Part shown: positions 8,781 to 16,522 of the stretch, piece after piece
Position numbering within the stretch: the stretch's first letter is position 1
Layout of the letters: each line of letters starts with the position of its first letter
Source: Aquihabitans sp. G128
Lineage (GTDB): Bacteria; Actinomycetota; Acidimicrobiia; Acidimicrobiales; Iamiaceae
Length of the DNA stretch: 64,000 bases
Reading direction: 5' to 3'
Assembly (NCBI RefSeq): GCF_019048865.1
Contig: NZ_CP077604.1
Location: 1,178,001 to 1,242,000, forward strand
The notes under the pieces: model-generated
Databases searched by the model: none
Told to the model about the DNA's origin: nothing
The model's input: the letters and a program-made list of their open reading frames with translations, nothing else
Position numbers and translations under genes: made by a program

Positions 8781-9745
8781 CTCTGGTCCTCGACGGGTCG
8801 GGCGGGCAACTTCTCGACCGCACGGAGGCGGGCGCTGGCAGCACGGGGGTTTCGGGCGGTCTCTTCGGCGGTGGGGGCCCAACCGCCTCGCTTGAGCAGG
8901 CGGGCCTCGGCCACCGCGCCGCAGACGCAGGGCAGGCCGGGCGGGCAGGTGCAGCCGCCGTCCTCGGCGCGGCGGAAGCGCTCCTTCACCAGACGGTCCT
9001 CGCCGGAGTGGAAGGTGATGGCCAGGACCCGGCCGCCGGGCACGACGACGTCGATGGCGGCGTCGAGGGCGGGTGGGATCACGTCGAGCTCCTCGTTGAG
9101 CGCGATGCGCAGGGCCTGGAAGGTCCGCTTGGCCGGGTGGCCGCCCTTGCGACGGGCCGGGGCCGGGATGGACTCGACCACGAGGGCGCTGAGCTGGGCG
9201 GTGGTGGTGACCGGCCGGGCGTGGACGATGGACCGGGCGATGCGGGTGGCGAAGCGTTCATCGCTGTAACGGCGGAGCAGCGACGCCAGCTCGCGCTCGT
9301 CGAGGCCGTTCACCAGGTCCGCCGCCGTGCGGGGCCGGGTGGTGTCCATCCGCATGTCGAGCGGGGCGTCGTTGCGGTACGAGAAGCCCCGCTCGGGCCG
9401 GTCGAACTGCGGCGACGAGACGCCGAGGTCGAACAGCACCCCGACGATCGGTTGGCTGGCGGCGCCGGCCGCGGCGACGACGGTCGCCAGCTGGTCGAAG
9501 CGGGCATGGACTGCCGTGGCCCGGTCGCCGAACTCGGCGAGTCGGGCCTGCGCTGCGGCCAGGGCGAAGGGGTCCTGGTCGAGACCGAGGATCCGGAGAT
9601 CCGATCGGGCCTCGAGCAGGGCCGCCGCGTGGCCGGCGCCGCCAAGGGTGGCATCGACGATCGTGCCGCTGGGCACCGGAGCGAAGAGCTCCAGCACCCG
9701 GTCGAGCAGCACGGACTCGTGGACGAAGGGCCGCGGGTCGGTCAT
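8777..9745 (-). CDS. rsmH: 16S rRNA (cytosine(1402)-N(4))-methyltransferase RsmH (MraW)
   Basis: RsmH methylates N4 of C1402 in the decoding centre of 16S rRNA. The 322 residues open with HESVLLDRVLELF and the SAM loop DATLGGAGHA, then FDLGVSSPQFD and the conserved PERGFSYR region. I start at MTDPRPFVHESV because homology begins there. A GTG 48 bases upstream (position 9793) is also open, would leave only a 7-base gap to mraZ, and cannot be excluded. It is translationally coupled to ftsL through ATGA. Confidence 0.95.
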   Translation of the reverse strand: MTDPRPFVHESVLLDRVLELFAPVPSGTIVDATLGGAGHAAALLEARSDLRILGLDQDPFALAAAQARLAEFGDRATAVHARFDQLATVVAAAGAASQPIVGVLFDLGVSSPQFDRPERGFSYRNDAPLDMRMDTTRPRTAADLVNGLDERELASLLRRYSDERFATRIARSIVHARPVTTTAQLSALVVESIPAPARRKGGHPAKRTFQALRIALNEELDVIPPALDAAIDVVVPGGRVLAITFHSGEDRLVKERFRRAEDGGCTCPPGLPCVCGAVAEARLLKRGGWAPTAEETARNPRAASARLRAVEKLPARPVEDQR

Positions 9746-9800
9746 CGCCGGCCGACCCGCGGGAGCTGGGGGTGCGAGGAGGGAGCAGGGCACGGCGTGC

Positions 9801-10308
9801 TCACAGCCCCTCGAACCCGTCGAAGAACAGGTCGGCGTCGTCGAAGGTGGCCTCTTCGGCCTCGAAGGCCTCCGCCGACCAGATCTCGATCGTCTCGATG
9901 GCGCCGGCCAGCACGATGCGCTCGCCGAGCCCGGCCCGGGCCTTGAGCTCGGGCGGGATGACGAAGCGGCTCTGCTTGTCGATGGTCACCGGGGTGGCCG
10001 ACATCGAGAGGCGCTTCCGGGTGCGGGGCGCCACCACCCCGCCGGGCTGGCTGGCGGCGAACTCGGCCAGGACGGCGTCGAAGCCGCTCGGCGTCCAGAG
10101 GTTCAGGTACTCGTCGCGGTGCGGGCGCAGGAGGCCGGTGACGTCGAACGCCCCCTTGAGCGCCGAGGGCAGGACCACGCGGCCGCTGCTCTCGAGCTTG
10201 AGCCGGAAGACCCCCCCGGAACGGGGCGTGGCCGTACGCAGGAAGGGTCGGCGTCGCCGCCGCCTCCACCGGTGCTGCCGCACCCCCGCTCACCCCATGC
10301 TCTGCCAT
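9801..10308 (-). CDS. mraZ: Transcriptional regulator MraZ (frame broken by one extra base)
   Basis: MraZ is an AbrB-like ring-forming repressor of its own dcw operon. The first SpoVT/AbrB repeat (FRLKLESSGRVVLP) and the second (ATPVTIDKQSRFVIPPELK) are both clear. The frame holding them has no sensible start. The frame beginning at the ATG at 10308 ends with PFRG, and deleting one base in the run of seven C at 10211-10217 joins them as PFRGVFRLKLESSGRVVLP, which aligns residue for residue with the usual MraZ start FRGxxxxxLDxKGRxxLP. The corrected protein is about 168 residues with a 30-residue extension. The start is supported by a -10 hexamer and by the operator around it. Confidence 0.88.
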
Positions 10309-10327
10309 CTGGACCCAGAGTAACCCA
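10293..10327 (-). promoter_or_regulatory. MraZ operator: four TGGGN-type boxes at 10-bp spacing
   Basis: Read on the minus strand, boxes TGGGT (10327-10323), TGGGT (10317-10313), TGGCA (10307-10303) and TGGGG (10297-10293) recur every 10 bp with 5-bp spacers. Three match the published MraZ recognition rule (TGGGN repeats separated by 5 bp) and the third is degenerate. The boxes straddle the -10 hexamer and the start codon, so a bound MraZ ring would block RNA polymerase: classical autorepression of the operon. Confidence 0.85.
10317..10322 (-). promoter_or_regulatory. -10 hexamer of the mraZ/dcw operon (leaderless)
   Basis: TACTCT lies 8 nt before the mraZ ATG at 10308, matching the hexamer-to-start spacing seen at over twenty other genes here. 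No convincing -35 is visible. Confidence 0.6.
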
Positions 10328-10466
10328 ATCACCTCCTCGTGCCTAGAGAACAGCCGTTCGATCTCCACCGCCGTCCGCCCCCGCCCCACCACGCACCGTG
10401 AGCCCCACCCGCCCCCATCCGCCCACCCACCCGGGCCCTCCCGAAACCCCCCGCAACACCCCCTCG
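10328..10466. other. Intergenic region upstream of mraZ
   Basis: It holds a ribosome-binding-site-like AGGAGG about 20 nt before the mraZ start, too distant for normal use. I see no gene or other structure between the mraZ promoter and the palindrome array. Confidence 0.4.
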
Positions 10467-10849
10467 AACTTGTGGGCCGAGAGCGCCGAAAACGGCAGCC
10501 TCAGCCCACAAGTTCCGGGCTGGGCCGGACACCCCCGCAACACCGCCTCGAACTTGTGGGCCGAGAGCGCCGAAAACGGCAGCCTCAGCCCACAAGTTCC
10601 GGGCTGGGCCGGACACCCCCGCAACACCGCCTCGAACTTGTGGGCCGAGAGCGCCGAAAACGGCAGCCTCAGCCCACAAGTTCCGGGCTGGCCGGACACC
10701 CCCGCAACACCGCCTCGAACTTGTGGGCCGAGAGCGCCGAAAACGGCAGCCTCAGCCCACAAGTTCCGGGCTGGGCCGGACACCCCCGCAACACCCCCTC
10801 GAACTTGTGGGCCGAGAGCGCCGAAAACGGCAGCCTCAGCCCACAAGTT
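10467..10849. repeat. Tandem array of five 48-bp palindromes (family A)
   Basis: Units at 10467-10514, 10551-10598, 10635-10682, 10718-10765 and 10802-10849 are identical over the 48 bp. Each begins AACTTGTGGGC and ends GCCCACAAGTT, a perfect 11-bp inverted repeat, with an inner GCCG-AAAA-CGGC hairpin. The 35-36 bp between units are nearly identical too, giving a period of 83-84 bp. It lies between mraZ and, ignoring the later insertion element, the 3' end of the lplA-like gene. A diverged single copy is at 60790. Confidence 0.9.
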
Positions 10850-10909
10850 GCCGGGGTGCGGAGGTGGAAGGGCCCGGGGCGTTGCCGGGTGGGCTCGGGT
10901 GGGGCTAGG

Positions 10910-11953
10910 TGTAGTGACCACGGACCTTGTTGACACCGGTCCGAGCATGAAGTGAGCCCCCCTGGGCGAGTGTGGAGCTGTCTAGGACCCACGCTCGAAC
11001 CAGGAGGCTCGAAGTGCACGGTAACGCTCGGCTCACGCCCGTTGGCCGGCTCACGTTGGTGATGCGGATCGAATCTGGCCGACCAGTCGCCCATGTGGCT
11101 GCGGAGATGGGGATCTCCCGCCCGACCGCGTACAAGTGGTGGCGGCGGTGGCAAGACGACGGCGAAGCCGGCCTCATCGACCGTTCGAGCCGGCCCCGGT
11201 CGTGTCCGCATCGCAGCCCCGTCGAGCTCGAGTCCGCAATCGAGGACCTCCGGCGGACACTGAAGCTCGGTCCGGTGCGCATCGCCGCCCGGCTCGGGGT
11301 CCCGGCGTCGACGGTCCACCGGGTGCTGTGTCGGCTCGGTCTGAACCGCCTCGCGTGGATGGACCGGCCGACAGGTCGGGTGATCCGTCGCTATGAACGG
11401 AGCGTGCCGGGCGAGCTGGTGCATGTCGACGTGAAGAAGCTTGGCCGGGTTCCCGACGGCGGCGGTTGGCGGGTCCACGGCCGAGAGAGCCGCCCGAACC
11501 GCAAGCGTGGCCCAGGATGGGACTTCATCCACTCAGCGGTCGATGACCAGTCCCGGCTCGCCTACAGCGAGATCCACCCTGACGAGAAGGCCGACACCTG
11601 CGTCGCGTTCTGGCGCAGGGCGAGAGCCTTCTACGCGGACCACGGCATCGATGTCACCGGGGTCATGACCGACAACGCCAAGGCGTACCTCTGCGCCCGC
11701 TTCCAAGACGCGATCGGCGAGGCCGGTGCTCGGCACTGGTCGATCCCGCCCTACTCGCCTCAGATCAACGGCAAGGTCGAGCGGTTCAACCGCACCTTCC
11801 TAGACGAGTGGGCCTACGTGCAGCCCTGGCCGGACAACGCCACCAGAACCGCAGCCCTGGACGACTGGCTCCACCTCTACAACCATCACCGGCACCACAC
11901 CGCCGTCGGCGGCCCACCCATCAGCCGCGTCAACGACCTACCGGGTCACTACA
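10910..11953 (+). mobile_element. IS481-family insertion sequence, copy 1 (1044 bp)
   Basis: The element starts TGTAGTGACC and ends GGTCACTACA, a perfect 10-bp terminal inverted repeat. It is flanked by a 6-bp target duplication GCTAGG (10904-10909 and 11954-11959), which fits the known NCTAGN target and 6-bp duplication of IS481. It carries one transposase gene. It matches copy 2 (54321-55363) except for one extra C in a run near 10957. The target is the stop codon of the minus-strand lplA-like gene. Confidence 0.95.
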
Positions 11954-11958
11954 GCTAG
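11014..11958 (+). CDS. IS481-family transposase, copy 1
   Basis: A 314-residue DDE transposase: N-terminal helix-turn-helix (GISRPTAYKWWRRW), a second HTH (GVPASTVHRVLCRLG), then the catalytic core with D139 (HVDVKKLG), D220 (MTDNAKAY) and E256 (KVERFNRTF), giving DD35E spacing. The GTG start is chosen because AGGAGG lies 7 nt upstream (11002-11007). An upstream GTG at 10972 has no such site. The element has no stop codon of its own: the frame runs through the right end and stops at the TAG of the duplicated target, so the last residue (Ser here) is set by the target. Confidence 0.95.
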   Translation: MHGNARLTPVGRLTLVMRIESGRPVAHVAAEMGISRPTAYKWWRRWQDDGEAGLIDRSSRPRSCPHRSPVELESAIEDLRRTLKLGPVRIAARLGVPASTVHRVLCRLGLNRLAWMDRPTGRVIRRYERSVPGELVHVDVKKLGRVPDGGGWRVHGRESRPNRKRGPGWDFIHSAVDDQSRLAYSEIHPDEKADTCVAFWRRARAFYADHGIDVTGVMTDNAKAYLCARFQDAIGEAGARHWSIPPYSPQINGKVERFNRTFLDEWAYVQPWPDNATRTAALDDWLHLYNHHRHHTAVGGPPISRVNDLPGHYS

Positions 11959-12641
11959 GGGTGGAGGCGGAGGCGGGCGAGGAGGGCGCCGACGATGGCC
12001 TCGGGGGCGACGGCGCCGAGGCCGGTGCCGGCATCGGCGAGCTCGACGACGAGGGCATGGCGCTCGGCGGCGGGGAGGGCCAAGACGGCCACCAGCGGCT
12101 CGGGGTCCCAGCGGTGCAGGACGGCGCACTGGAAGCGGGCGCCGGCTCGGGTGCGGCGCTGGGAGATGCCGACGACCTTGGCGTCGCCCAGCACCACCTC
12201 GCCGGGCGCGAGGCCGGCGAAGCACACCAGGCCGGAGTGCGGGGTGCGGACCATGGGCCCGTCGTGCACCCGGGCGTCGCGGAAGCCGAGGTCGTGCAGC
12301 GCGCCGGCCCAGGCCGTGCCGAGCCAGAGGGCGGCGCAGCTCACGTCGTCGGTCCAGCGGGGGTCGTCGTGCGGGAGGATCACGTCGATCCACGTCACCG
12401 CCCCCGGTTCGAGCCAGACGGCCCCTCCCCCGCTGCGGCGTCGCACGACCTCGACGTCGGCGGCCGCGGCGGCGACCGGGTCGACCACGTCCCACCGCTG
12501 GGTGCTCCCGAGGGCGATGGCGGCGCGGGTCACCTCGAACCACCAGACGGCACGGGCCGCGGGCTCGGGGATGGCCCGCTCGTGGAACTCGGTGGCCGAC
12601 CCGGCGTAGCGGGCGACGGGCCACCGGCCGCCGATGGTCAC
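11955..12641 (-). CDS. Lipoate/biotin protein ligase-like (LplA family)
   Basis: A 228-residue BPL/LplA-family protein. The signature RRRSGGGAVWLEPG binds the acyl-adenylate, and GDAKVVGISQRRTRAGA holds the conserved lysine. Such enzymes attach lipoate or octanoate to dehydrogenase E2 or GcvH. The GTG start overlaps the menC stop (GTGA), placing it last in a HNH-menC-lplA unit. Its TAG stop lies inside the CTAG of the IS481 target duplication, so the insertion left the protein unchanged. The substrate is not determinable from sequence; it could act as an octanoyl- rather than lipoyl-ligase. Confidence 0.8.
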   Translation of the reverse strand: MTIGGRWPVARYAGSATEFHERAIPEPAARAVWWFEVTRAAIALGSTQRWDVVDPVAAAAADVEVVRRRSGGGAVWLEPGAVTWIDVILPHDDPRWTDDVSCAALWLGTAWAGALHDLGFRDARVHDGPMVRTPHSGLVCFAGLAPGEVVLGDAKVVGISQRRTRAGARFQCAVLHRWDPEPLVAVLALPAAERHALVVELADAGTGLGAVAPEAIVGALLARLRLHP

Positions 12642-13729
12642 CGGCACCGCAAGGACCGATCGACCGCCACGGCGTCGAGCCGCTCGGGGATCGGGGTGAC
12701 GCCGATCCCGGGACCGGCCGGCACGAGCAGGTGCCCGTCGGCGTCGACCTCGACCTCCTCGGTGAGCTCGTGCTCGACGTAGCGGCTCGACGGGCCGAGG
12801 TCGGTGGGCAGCGTGCACGCCGGGAGGGCGGCGAGCGCCGCGGCCGCCGCCCGGCCCACGCCGGTCTCGAGCATGCCCCCCACGAACACCCCGCAGCCGG
12901 CGTCGAACGCGGTGCGGGCCAGGTCGGCCGCGACGTCGAGCCCACCCACCCGCCCCGGCTTGAGGTTCACGATCGAGCCCGCCCCCACCGTGAGCGCCGT
13001 CTCCAGGGCGCCGAGGGAGGTGATCGACTCGTCGAGGGCGATCGGCACCCCCACGCGCTTGGCCATGGCCGCCGAGGTGAGCAGGTCCTCGGCCGGCGCC
13101 GGCTGCTCGACGTAGGCGAGGTCGGACTCGGCCAGGATCGAGAGGGAGCGGTTGTCGAGGGAGCCGTTGCCGTCGACGGCGAGGGGCAGGTCGGGCCAGG
13201 CGGCGCGCACCGCCGCCACCGCTGCGAGGTCGGCCGGGTGCGGCGTCACCTTCAGCTTGACGAGGGCGACGCCCGCCGCGACGTGCTCGGCCACCAGGGC
13301 GAGCAGGTCGTCGATCGCCTCGGCGCGGCCGACGACCGCGGTGACCGCCACCCGTTCGCGCGGTCGGCCGTGCGCCGCACCCAGGTGCTCCACCAGGCGG
13401 CGGCCCCGACCTCGCAGGGCGGCGTCGAGGCGCGCCGTGGCGAGCGCTGCGGTGGCCATCGGGTGGCCGACCACGCCGGCGTCGCGGCCTTCGAGGGCGG
13501 CCGGCACCAGCTCCTCGAGCAGCACGGCCCACGCGCCGGCGGTGTGCTCGCCGGTGTAGGTGGGCCGGGCCAGCGCCGAGCACTCGCCCCACCCGGACGT
13601 GCCGTCGGCCAGCCCGGCGCGGACCAGCACCAGGTCGCGGACCGCTTCTTCGCCGTGGGCGGATCGCAGCGGCTGCCGCAGCGGCACCCGGACCCGGACC
13701 AGCTCGACTTCGACCAGGGGCTCGCTCAC
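12638..13729 (-). CDS. menC: o-Succinylbenzoate synthase (MenC), enolase superfamily
   Basis: MenC dehydrates SHCHC to o-succinylbenzoate in menaquinone synthesis. The 363 residues show the capping domain with GWGECSALARPTYTGE, then the barrel with catalytic KLK (VKLKVTPH), metal ligands in VDGNGSL, EQP and DES, and the NLKPGRVGG strand. The GECxAxxxPxYxxE cap favours MenC over dipeptide epimerases, but this superfamily is promiscuous and N-acylamino-acid racemase activity is possible. The GTG start overlaps the HNH gene stop. No other men gene is in the window. Confidence 0.78.
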   Translation of the reverse strand: MSEPLVEVELVRVRVPLRQPLRSAHGEEAVRDLVLVRAGLADGTSGWGECSALARPTYTGEHTAGAWAVLLEELVPAALEGRDAGVVGHPMATAALATARLDAALRGRGRRLVEHLGAAHGRPRERVAVTAVVGRAEAIDDLLALVAEHVAAGVALVKLKVTPHPADLAAVAAVRAAWPDLPLAVDGNGSLDNRSLSILAESDLAYVEQPAPAEDLLTSAAMAKRVGVPIALDESITSLGALETALTVGAGSIVNLKPGRVGGLDVAADLARTAFDAGCGVFVGGMLETGVGRAAAAALAALPACTLPTDLGPSSRYVEHELTEEVEVDADGHLLVPAGPGIGVTPIPERLDAVAVDRSLRCR

Positions 13730-14223
13730 GCGGCGATGGGCAGCCAGGGCCGCCACTGGTCGGGGACCTGCCCGACGGCGACGGTGACCCACGAGAGGCG
13801 GCGGGGCTGGGTGGGCGGGCGGCGCAGGGAGAAGCGGGTCTCGGGCAGGAGCCGGTCGGCCTTGTCGACGTTGCAGGGGCGGCACGCGGCCACCACGTTC
13901 TCCCAGCAGTGCTGGCCCCCGCGGCTCTTGGGCACCACGTGGTCGAGGGTCTCGGCCTTGTCCCCGCAGTACTGGCAGCGGTGCTCGTCGCGCAGGAACA
14001 CGCCGCGACGGCTGATGGGCAGGTCCCGGGACCGGCTCACCTTCACGACGGACCGGAGCCGGATGACCGAGGGCACCTCGAGGGCCAGCCGCTCGGCGTG
14101 CAGCCACAGCCCGGAGCCGTCGAGCGCGTCGGCCTTGTCGGCCAGGACCAGCACCACGGCCCGACGGCCGGTCACGACCGCCAGCGGTTCGTAGGTGGCG
14201 TTGAGCACGAGCGCTCGGACCAT
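13726..14223 (-). CDS. HNH endonuclease family protein
   Basis: A 165-residue protein of the small HNH group widespread in actinobacteria. The zinc-binding HNH core is CQYCGDKAETLDHVVPKSRGG, then WENVVAACRPCN, so both CxxC pairs and the DH/N residues are present. The N-terminal part (VLNATYEPLAVVTGRRAV) is conserved in the same group. Its cellular role is not established. It leads the HNH-menC-lplA unit, with a -10 hexamer TAGCCT six bases before the ATG. Confidence 0.88.
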   Translation of the reverse strand: MVRALVLNATYEPLAVVTGRRAVVLVLADKADALDGSGLWLHAERLALEVPSVIRLRSVVKVSRSRDLPISRRGVFLRDEHRCQYCGDKAETLDHVVPKSRGGQHCWENVVAACRPCNVDKADRLLPETRFSLRRPPTQPRRLSWVTVAVGQVPDQWRPWLPIAA

Positions 14224-14229
14224 GCCGGG

Positions 14230-14235
14230 AGGCTA
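14230..14235 (-). promoter_or_regulatory. -10 hexamer of the HNH-menC-lplA unit
   Basis: TAGCCT followed by 6 nt and the ATG at 14223; no Shine-Dalgarno sequence, so the transcript is probably leaderless. Confidence 0.6.
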
Positions 14236-14272
14236 CCGGTCCGGAACCCTCGGGAGGCGGCGATCTCGGGGC

Positions 14273-14539
14273 CTAGGAAGGGGTGCGGCCGAGGTGGCCG
14301 AACTCCCGGCACCACCCCAGGTAGACGACGACGTCGTGCGGCTCCGGCTCGCGGTCGCTGCCGTACTGCGTCTCCAGCCGGAAGCGGAGGTAGTCCGGGT
14401 CCGGCAGCGGGAGGAACGGCGGTCGTCGCCACCAGCCGGGGCGGGCGAGGCGCGCTGCCTGCTGGGCGGCCACCGGCCACAGCGCCGGGCGCCGGGCGAG
14501 GCCGACCAGCACGGCCAGCCAGAAGCGCGGCGAGGTCAT
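14273..14539 (-). CDS. Small conserved actinobacterial protein of unknown function
   Basis: An 88-residue basic protein with an amphipathic or hydrophobic N-terminus (FWLAVLVGLARRPALW), a GWWRRPPFLPLPDPDY segment and an acidic end. I cannot assign a function. The ATG overlaps the stop of the ROK kinase by four bases, so it is translated as the second gene of that unit. Upstream in-frame codons exist inside the kinase gene, but the overlap and the sequence favour MTSPRFW as the start. Confidence 0.7.
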   Translation of the reverse strand: MTSPRFWLAVLVGLARRPALWPVAAQQAARLARPGWWRRPPFLPLPDPDYLRFRLETQYGSDREPEPHDVVVYLGWCREFGHLGRTPS

Positions 14540-15411
14540 CGGACGCCGACGTCGTGGCCCAGCGCGCGCCACGCCACCGCGGCGGCGCCCACCAGCGGGC
14601 CGGCGTCGCCGAGCCCGCCCGGGCGGATGGTGGTGCCCCGGGCGTGGGCGATGCAGGCCGTGCGGTCGATCTCGGCCTGGGCGGCTACGAAGAAGGCGTC
14701 ACCGAAGCCGAGGGCGACCGAGCCGGCCACGCACGCCAGCTGCAGGTCGAGCAGGCTGGCCACCGATCCGACCGCCCGGCCCACCAGCGTGCCGGTGCGT
14801 CGACGGACCTCGGCCGACGCCTCCTTGGCCGGCTTGCCGGTGGTGGCGGCGATGGCCGTGCCCGAGGCCTCGGCCTCGAGGCAGCCGTGGGCCCCGCACG
14901 CGCAGAGCCGCCCGTCGGGCACGACGTTCATGTGCCCGATGTGGCCGGCGTTGCCGCCCGTGCCGTCGAGCAGCCGGCCGTCGAGGACGATCCCGCCGCC
15001 CACGCCGGTGCTCACGACCATGGCGACGTAGTCGTGGTGGCCGGCGGCGGCGCCGATCCAGCCCTCCCCCAGCGCCAGGGCCTTGGCGTCGTTGTCGACC
15101 CAGGTGGTCAGCCCGGTGTGGGCGGCCAGGCGCTCGCGCAGCGGGAACTCCCGCCACTCGCCGATGTTCAACGGCGAGACCGTCTCGCCGCCGGCGCTCA
15201 TCGGTCCGCCGCAGCCGACCCCGCACCCGGCGACGTCGAGCCCGGACTCGGCCCGGACCTGGTCGACGAGGGTGGTGAGGGTGGCGAACAGGCCCTCGCC
15301 GCCGTCGCCCTCGGTGGGCACCTGGCGGCGGGCGACCACGGCTCCTGCGGCGTCGACCACCGCCGCCGCCATCTTCGTCCCGCCGATGTCGACGGCCAGC
15401 ACGTGCTCCAC
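14536..15411 (-). CDS. ROK-family sugar kinase (glucokinase-like)
   Basis: A 291-residue ROK kinase. The ATP loop [14 protein letters not shown] is at the N-terminus, the sugar-binding aspartate lies in [13 protein letters not shown], and the zinc-binding signature [15 protein letters not shown] is intact. These residues fit a hexokinase/glucokinase activity, but ROK members also phosphorylate ManNAc, GlcNAc or fructose. The GTG start is set by homology ([12 protein letters not shown]) and by CATGCT six bases upstream. A second ROK kinase is encoded at 36868-37830. Confidence 0.85.
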   Translation of the reverse strand: MEHVLAVDIGGTKMAAAVVDAAGAVVARRQVPTEGDGGEGLFATLTTLVDQVRAESGLDVAGCGVGCGGPMSAGGETVSPLNIGEWREFPLRERLAAHTGLTTWVDNDAKALALGEGWIGAAAGHHDYVAMVVSTGVGGGIVLDGRLLDGTGGNAGHIGHMNVVPDGRLCACGAHGCLEAEASGTAIAATTGKPAKEASAEVRRRTGTLVGRAVGSVASLLDLQLACVAGSVALGFGDAFFVAAQAEIDRTACIAHARGTTIRPGGLGDAGPLVGAAAVAWRALGHDVGVR

Positions 15412-15417
15412 GCCGGA

Positions 15418-15423
15418 AGCATG
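15418..15423 (-). promoter_or_regulatory. -10 hexamer of the ROK kinase gene
   Basis: CATGCT, then 6 nt, then the GTG at 15411. The same hexamer and spacing precede ppa, DUF664 and trpD in this window. Confidence 0.55.
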
Positions 15424-15518
15424 GCACGCACCCCACCGCCCGCCCGAAGCCGCCCGCGCACCGCTCGTGGCGCCAAGTACCCTGACCCCTTCTCGCCCCC
15501 GACCAGGATCGTGCACAG

Positions 15519-16517
15519 GTGTCCAACCAAGACGCTGCTGGGACCCCGGCGGAGCGGCCGGCCAGCTTCGCCGGCCTGCATCGGGCCATCAGCGACAACA
15601 TCGGCCTGGCCATCCAGGGCAAGGACGACGCCATCGACCTCGTCCTGCTCTGCTTGATCGCCGAGGGGCACCTCCTGGTCGAGGACGTCCCCGGGGTCGG
15701 CAAGACCACCCTGGCCAAGGCCCTCGCCACGTCCATCGACTCCCCGTTCGGGCGGGTGCAGTTCACGCCCGACCTGCTGCCCACCGACGTCATCGGCGTC
15801 AACGTGTGGGACCGGGCGGCCAACCGCTTCGAGTTCCGGCGTGGCCCCGTGTTCGCCAACATCGTCCTGGCCGACGAGATCAACCGGGCGTCGCCCAAGA
15901 CGCAGTCGGCCCTGCTCGAGGCCATGGCCGAGGGCCAGGTCACCGTCGACGGCGTCACCCACGAGCTGCCGCCGCCGTTCATGGTCATCGCCACCCAGAA
16001 CCCGATCGAGCACGAGGGCACCTACGCCCTGCCCGAGAGCCAGCTCGACCGCTTCCTGATGCGGATCTCCATGGGCTACCCGGCCCGCGACGCCGAGCTC
16101 CAGATCCTGGAGACCCACGGCGAGGACGACCGGCTCGGCCAGCTGCGACCGGTGCTCACCGCCAGCCAGGTCAGCGGCCTGGTGGCGGCGGCCCGCACCG
16201 TGCACGTGGCCGCGCCGTTGCAGGGCTACCTCGTCGACCTGGCCGAGGCGTCGCGCCGCCACCCGTCCACCGCGGTGGGCATGTCGCCCCGTGCCACCCT
16301 CGCCCTGCAGCGGGTGGCCCGGGCCCGGGCCGCCACGCGAGGTCGGACCTTCGTGGTGCCCGACGACATCAAGGAGCTCGCCGTCCCCGTGCTGGCCCAC
16401 CGGATCCTCCTCACCCCCGAGGCCCAGGTCGGCGGGACCACCGCCACCGACGTCGTCCTCGACCTCCTCGACCGCGTGCCCCTGCCGGCGCCCCAGCCCG
16501 CCGACACGGTGGCCTAG
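15519..16517 (+). CDS. MoxR-family AAA+ ATPase
   Basis: A 332-residue MoxR ATPase, a chaperone-like factor usually acting with DUF58/VWA partners. Walker A is [15 protein letters not shown], Walker [22 protein letters not shown], followed by the sensor [22 protein letters not shown]. It heads a three-gene unit with DUF58 and a transglutaminase protein, a very common trio near dcw clusters in actinobacteria. The GTG start follows a possible TACCCT promoter 35 nt upstream (15478-15483). Confidence 0.95.
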   Translation: MSNQDAAGTPAERPASFAGLHRAISDNIGLAIQGKDDAIDLVLLCLIAEGHLLVEDVPGVGKTTLAKALATSIDSPFGRVQFTPDLLPTDVIGVNVWDRAANRFEFRRGPVFANIVLADEINRASPKTQSALLEAMAEGQVTVDGVTHELPPPFMVIATQNPIEHEGTYALPESQLDRFLMRISMGYPARDAELQILETHGEDDRLGQLRPVLTASQVSGLVAAARTVHVAAPLQGYLVDLAEASRRHPSTAVGMSPRATLALQRVARARAATRGRTFVVPDDIKELAVPVLAHRILLTPEAQVGGTTATDVVLDLLDRVPLPAPQPADTVA

Positions 16518-16522
16518 CGATC

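Noticed and set aside
10467-10849. CRISPR array
   Set aside because: The 35-bp spacers are nearly identical to one another, units are strong palindromes, and there is no cas gene; it is a tandem repeat.
10972-11013. Earlier GTG start for the transposase (14 more residues)
   Set aside because: No ribosome-binding site before it, whereas AGGAGG lies 7 nt before the GTG at 11014; the same holds at 54382.
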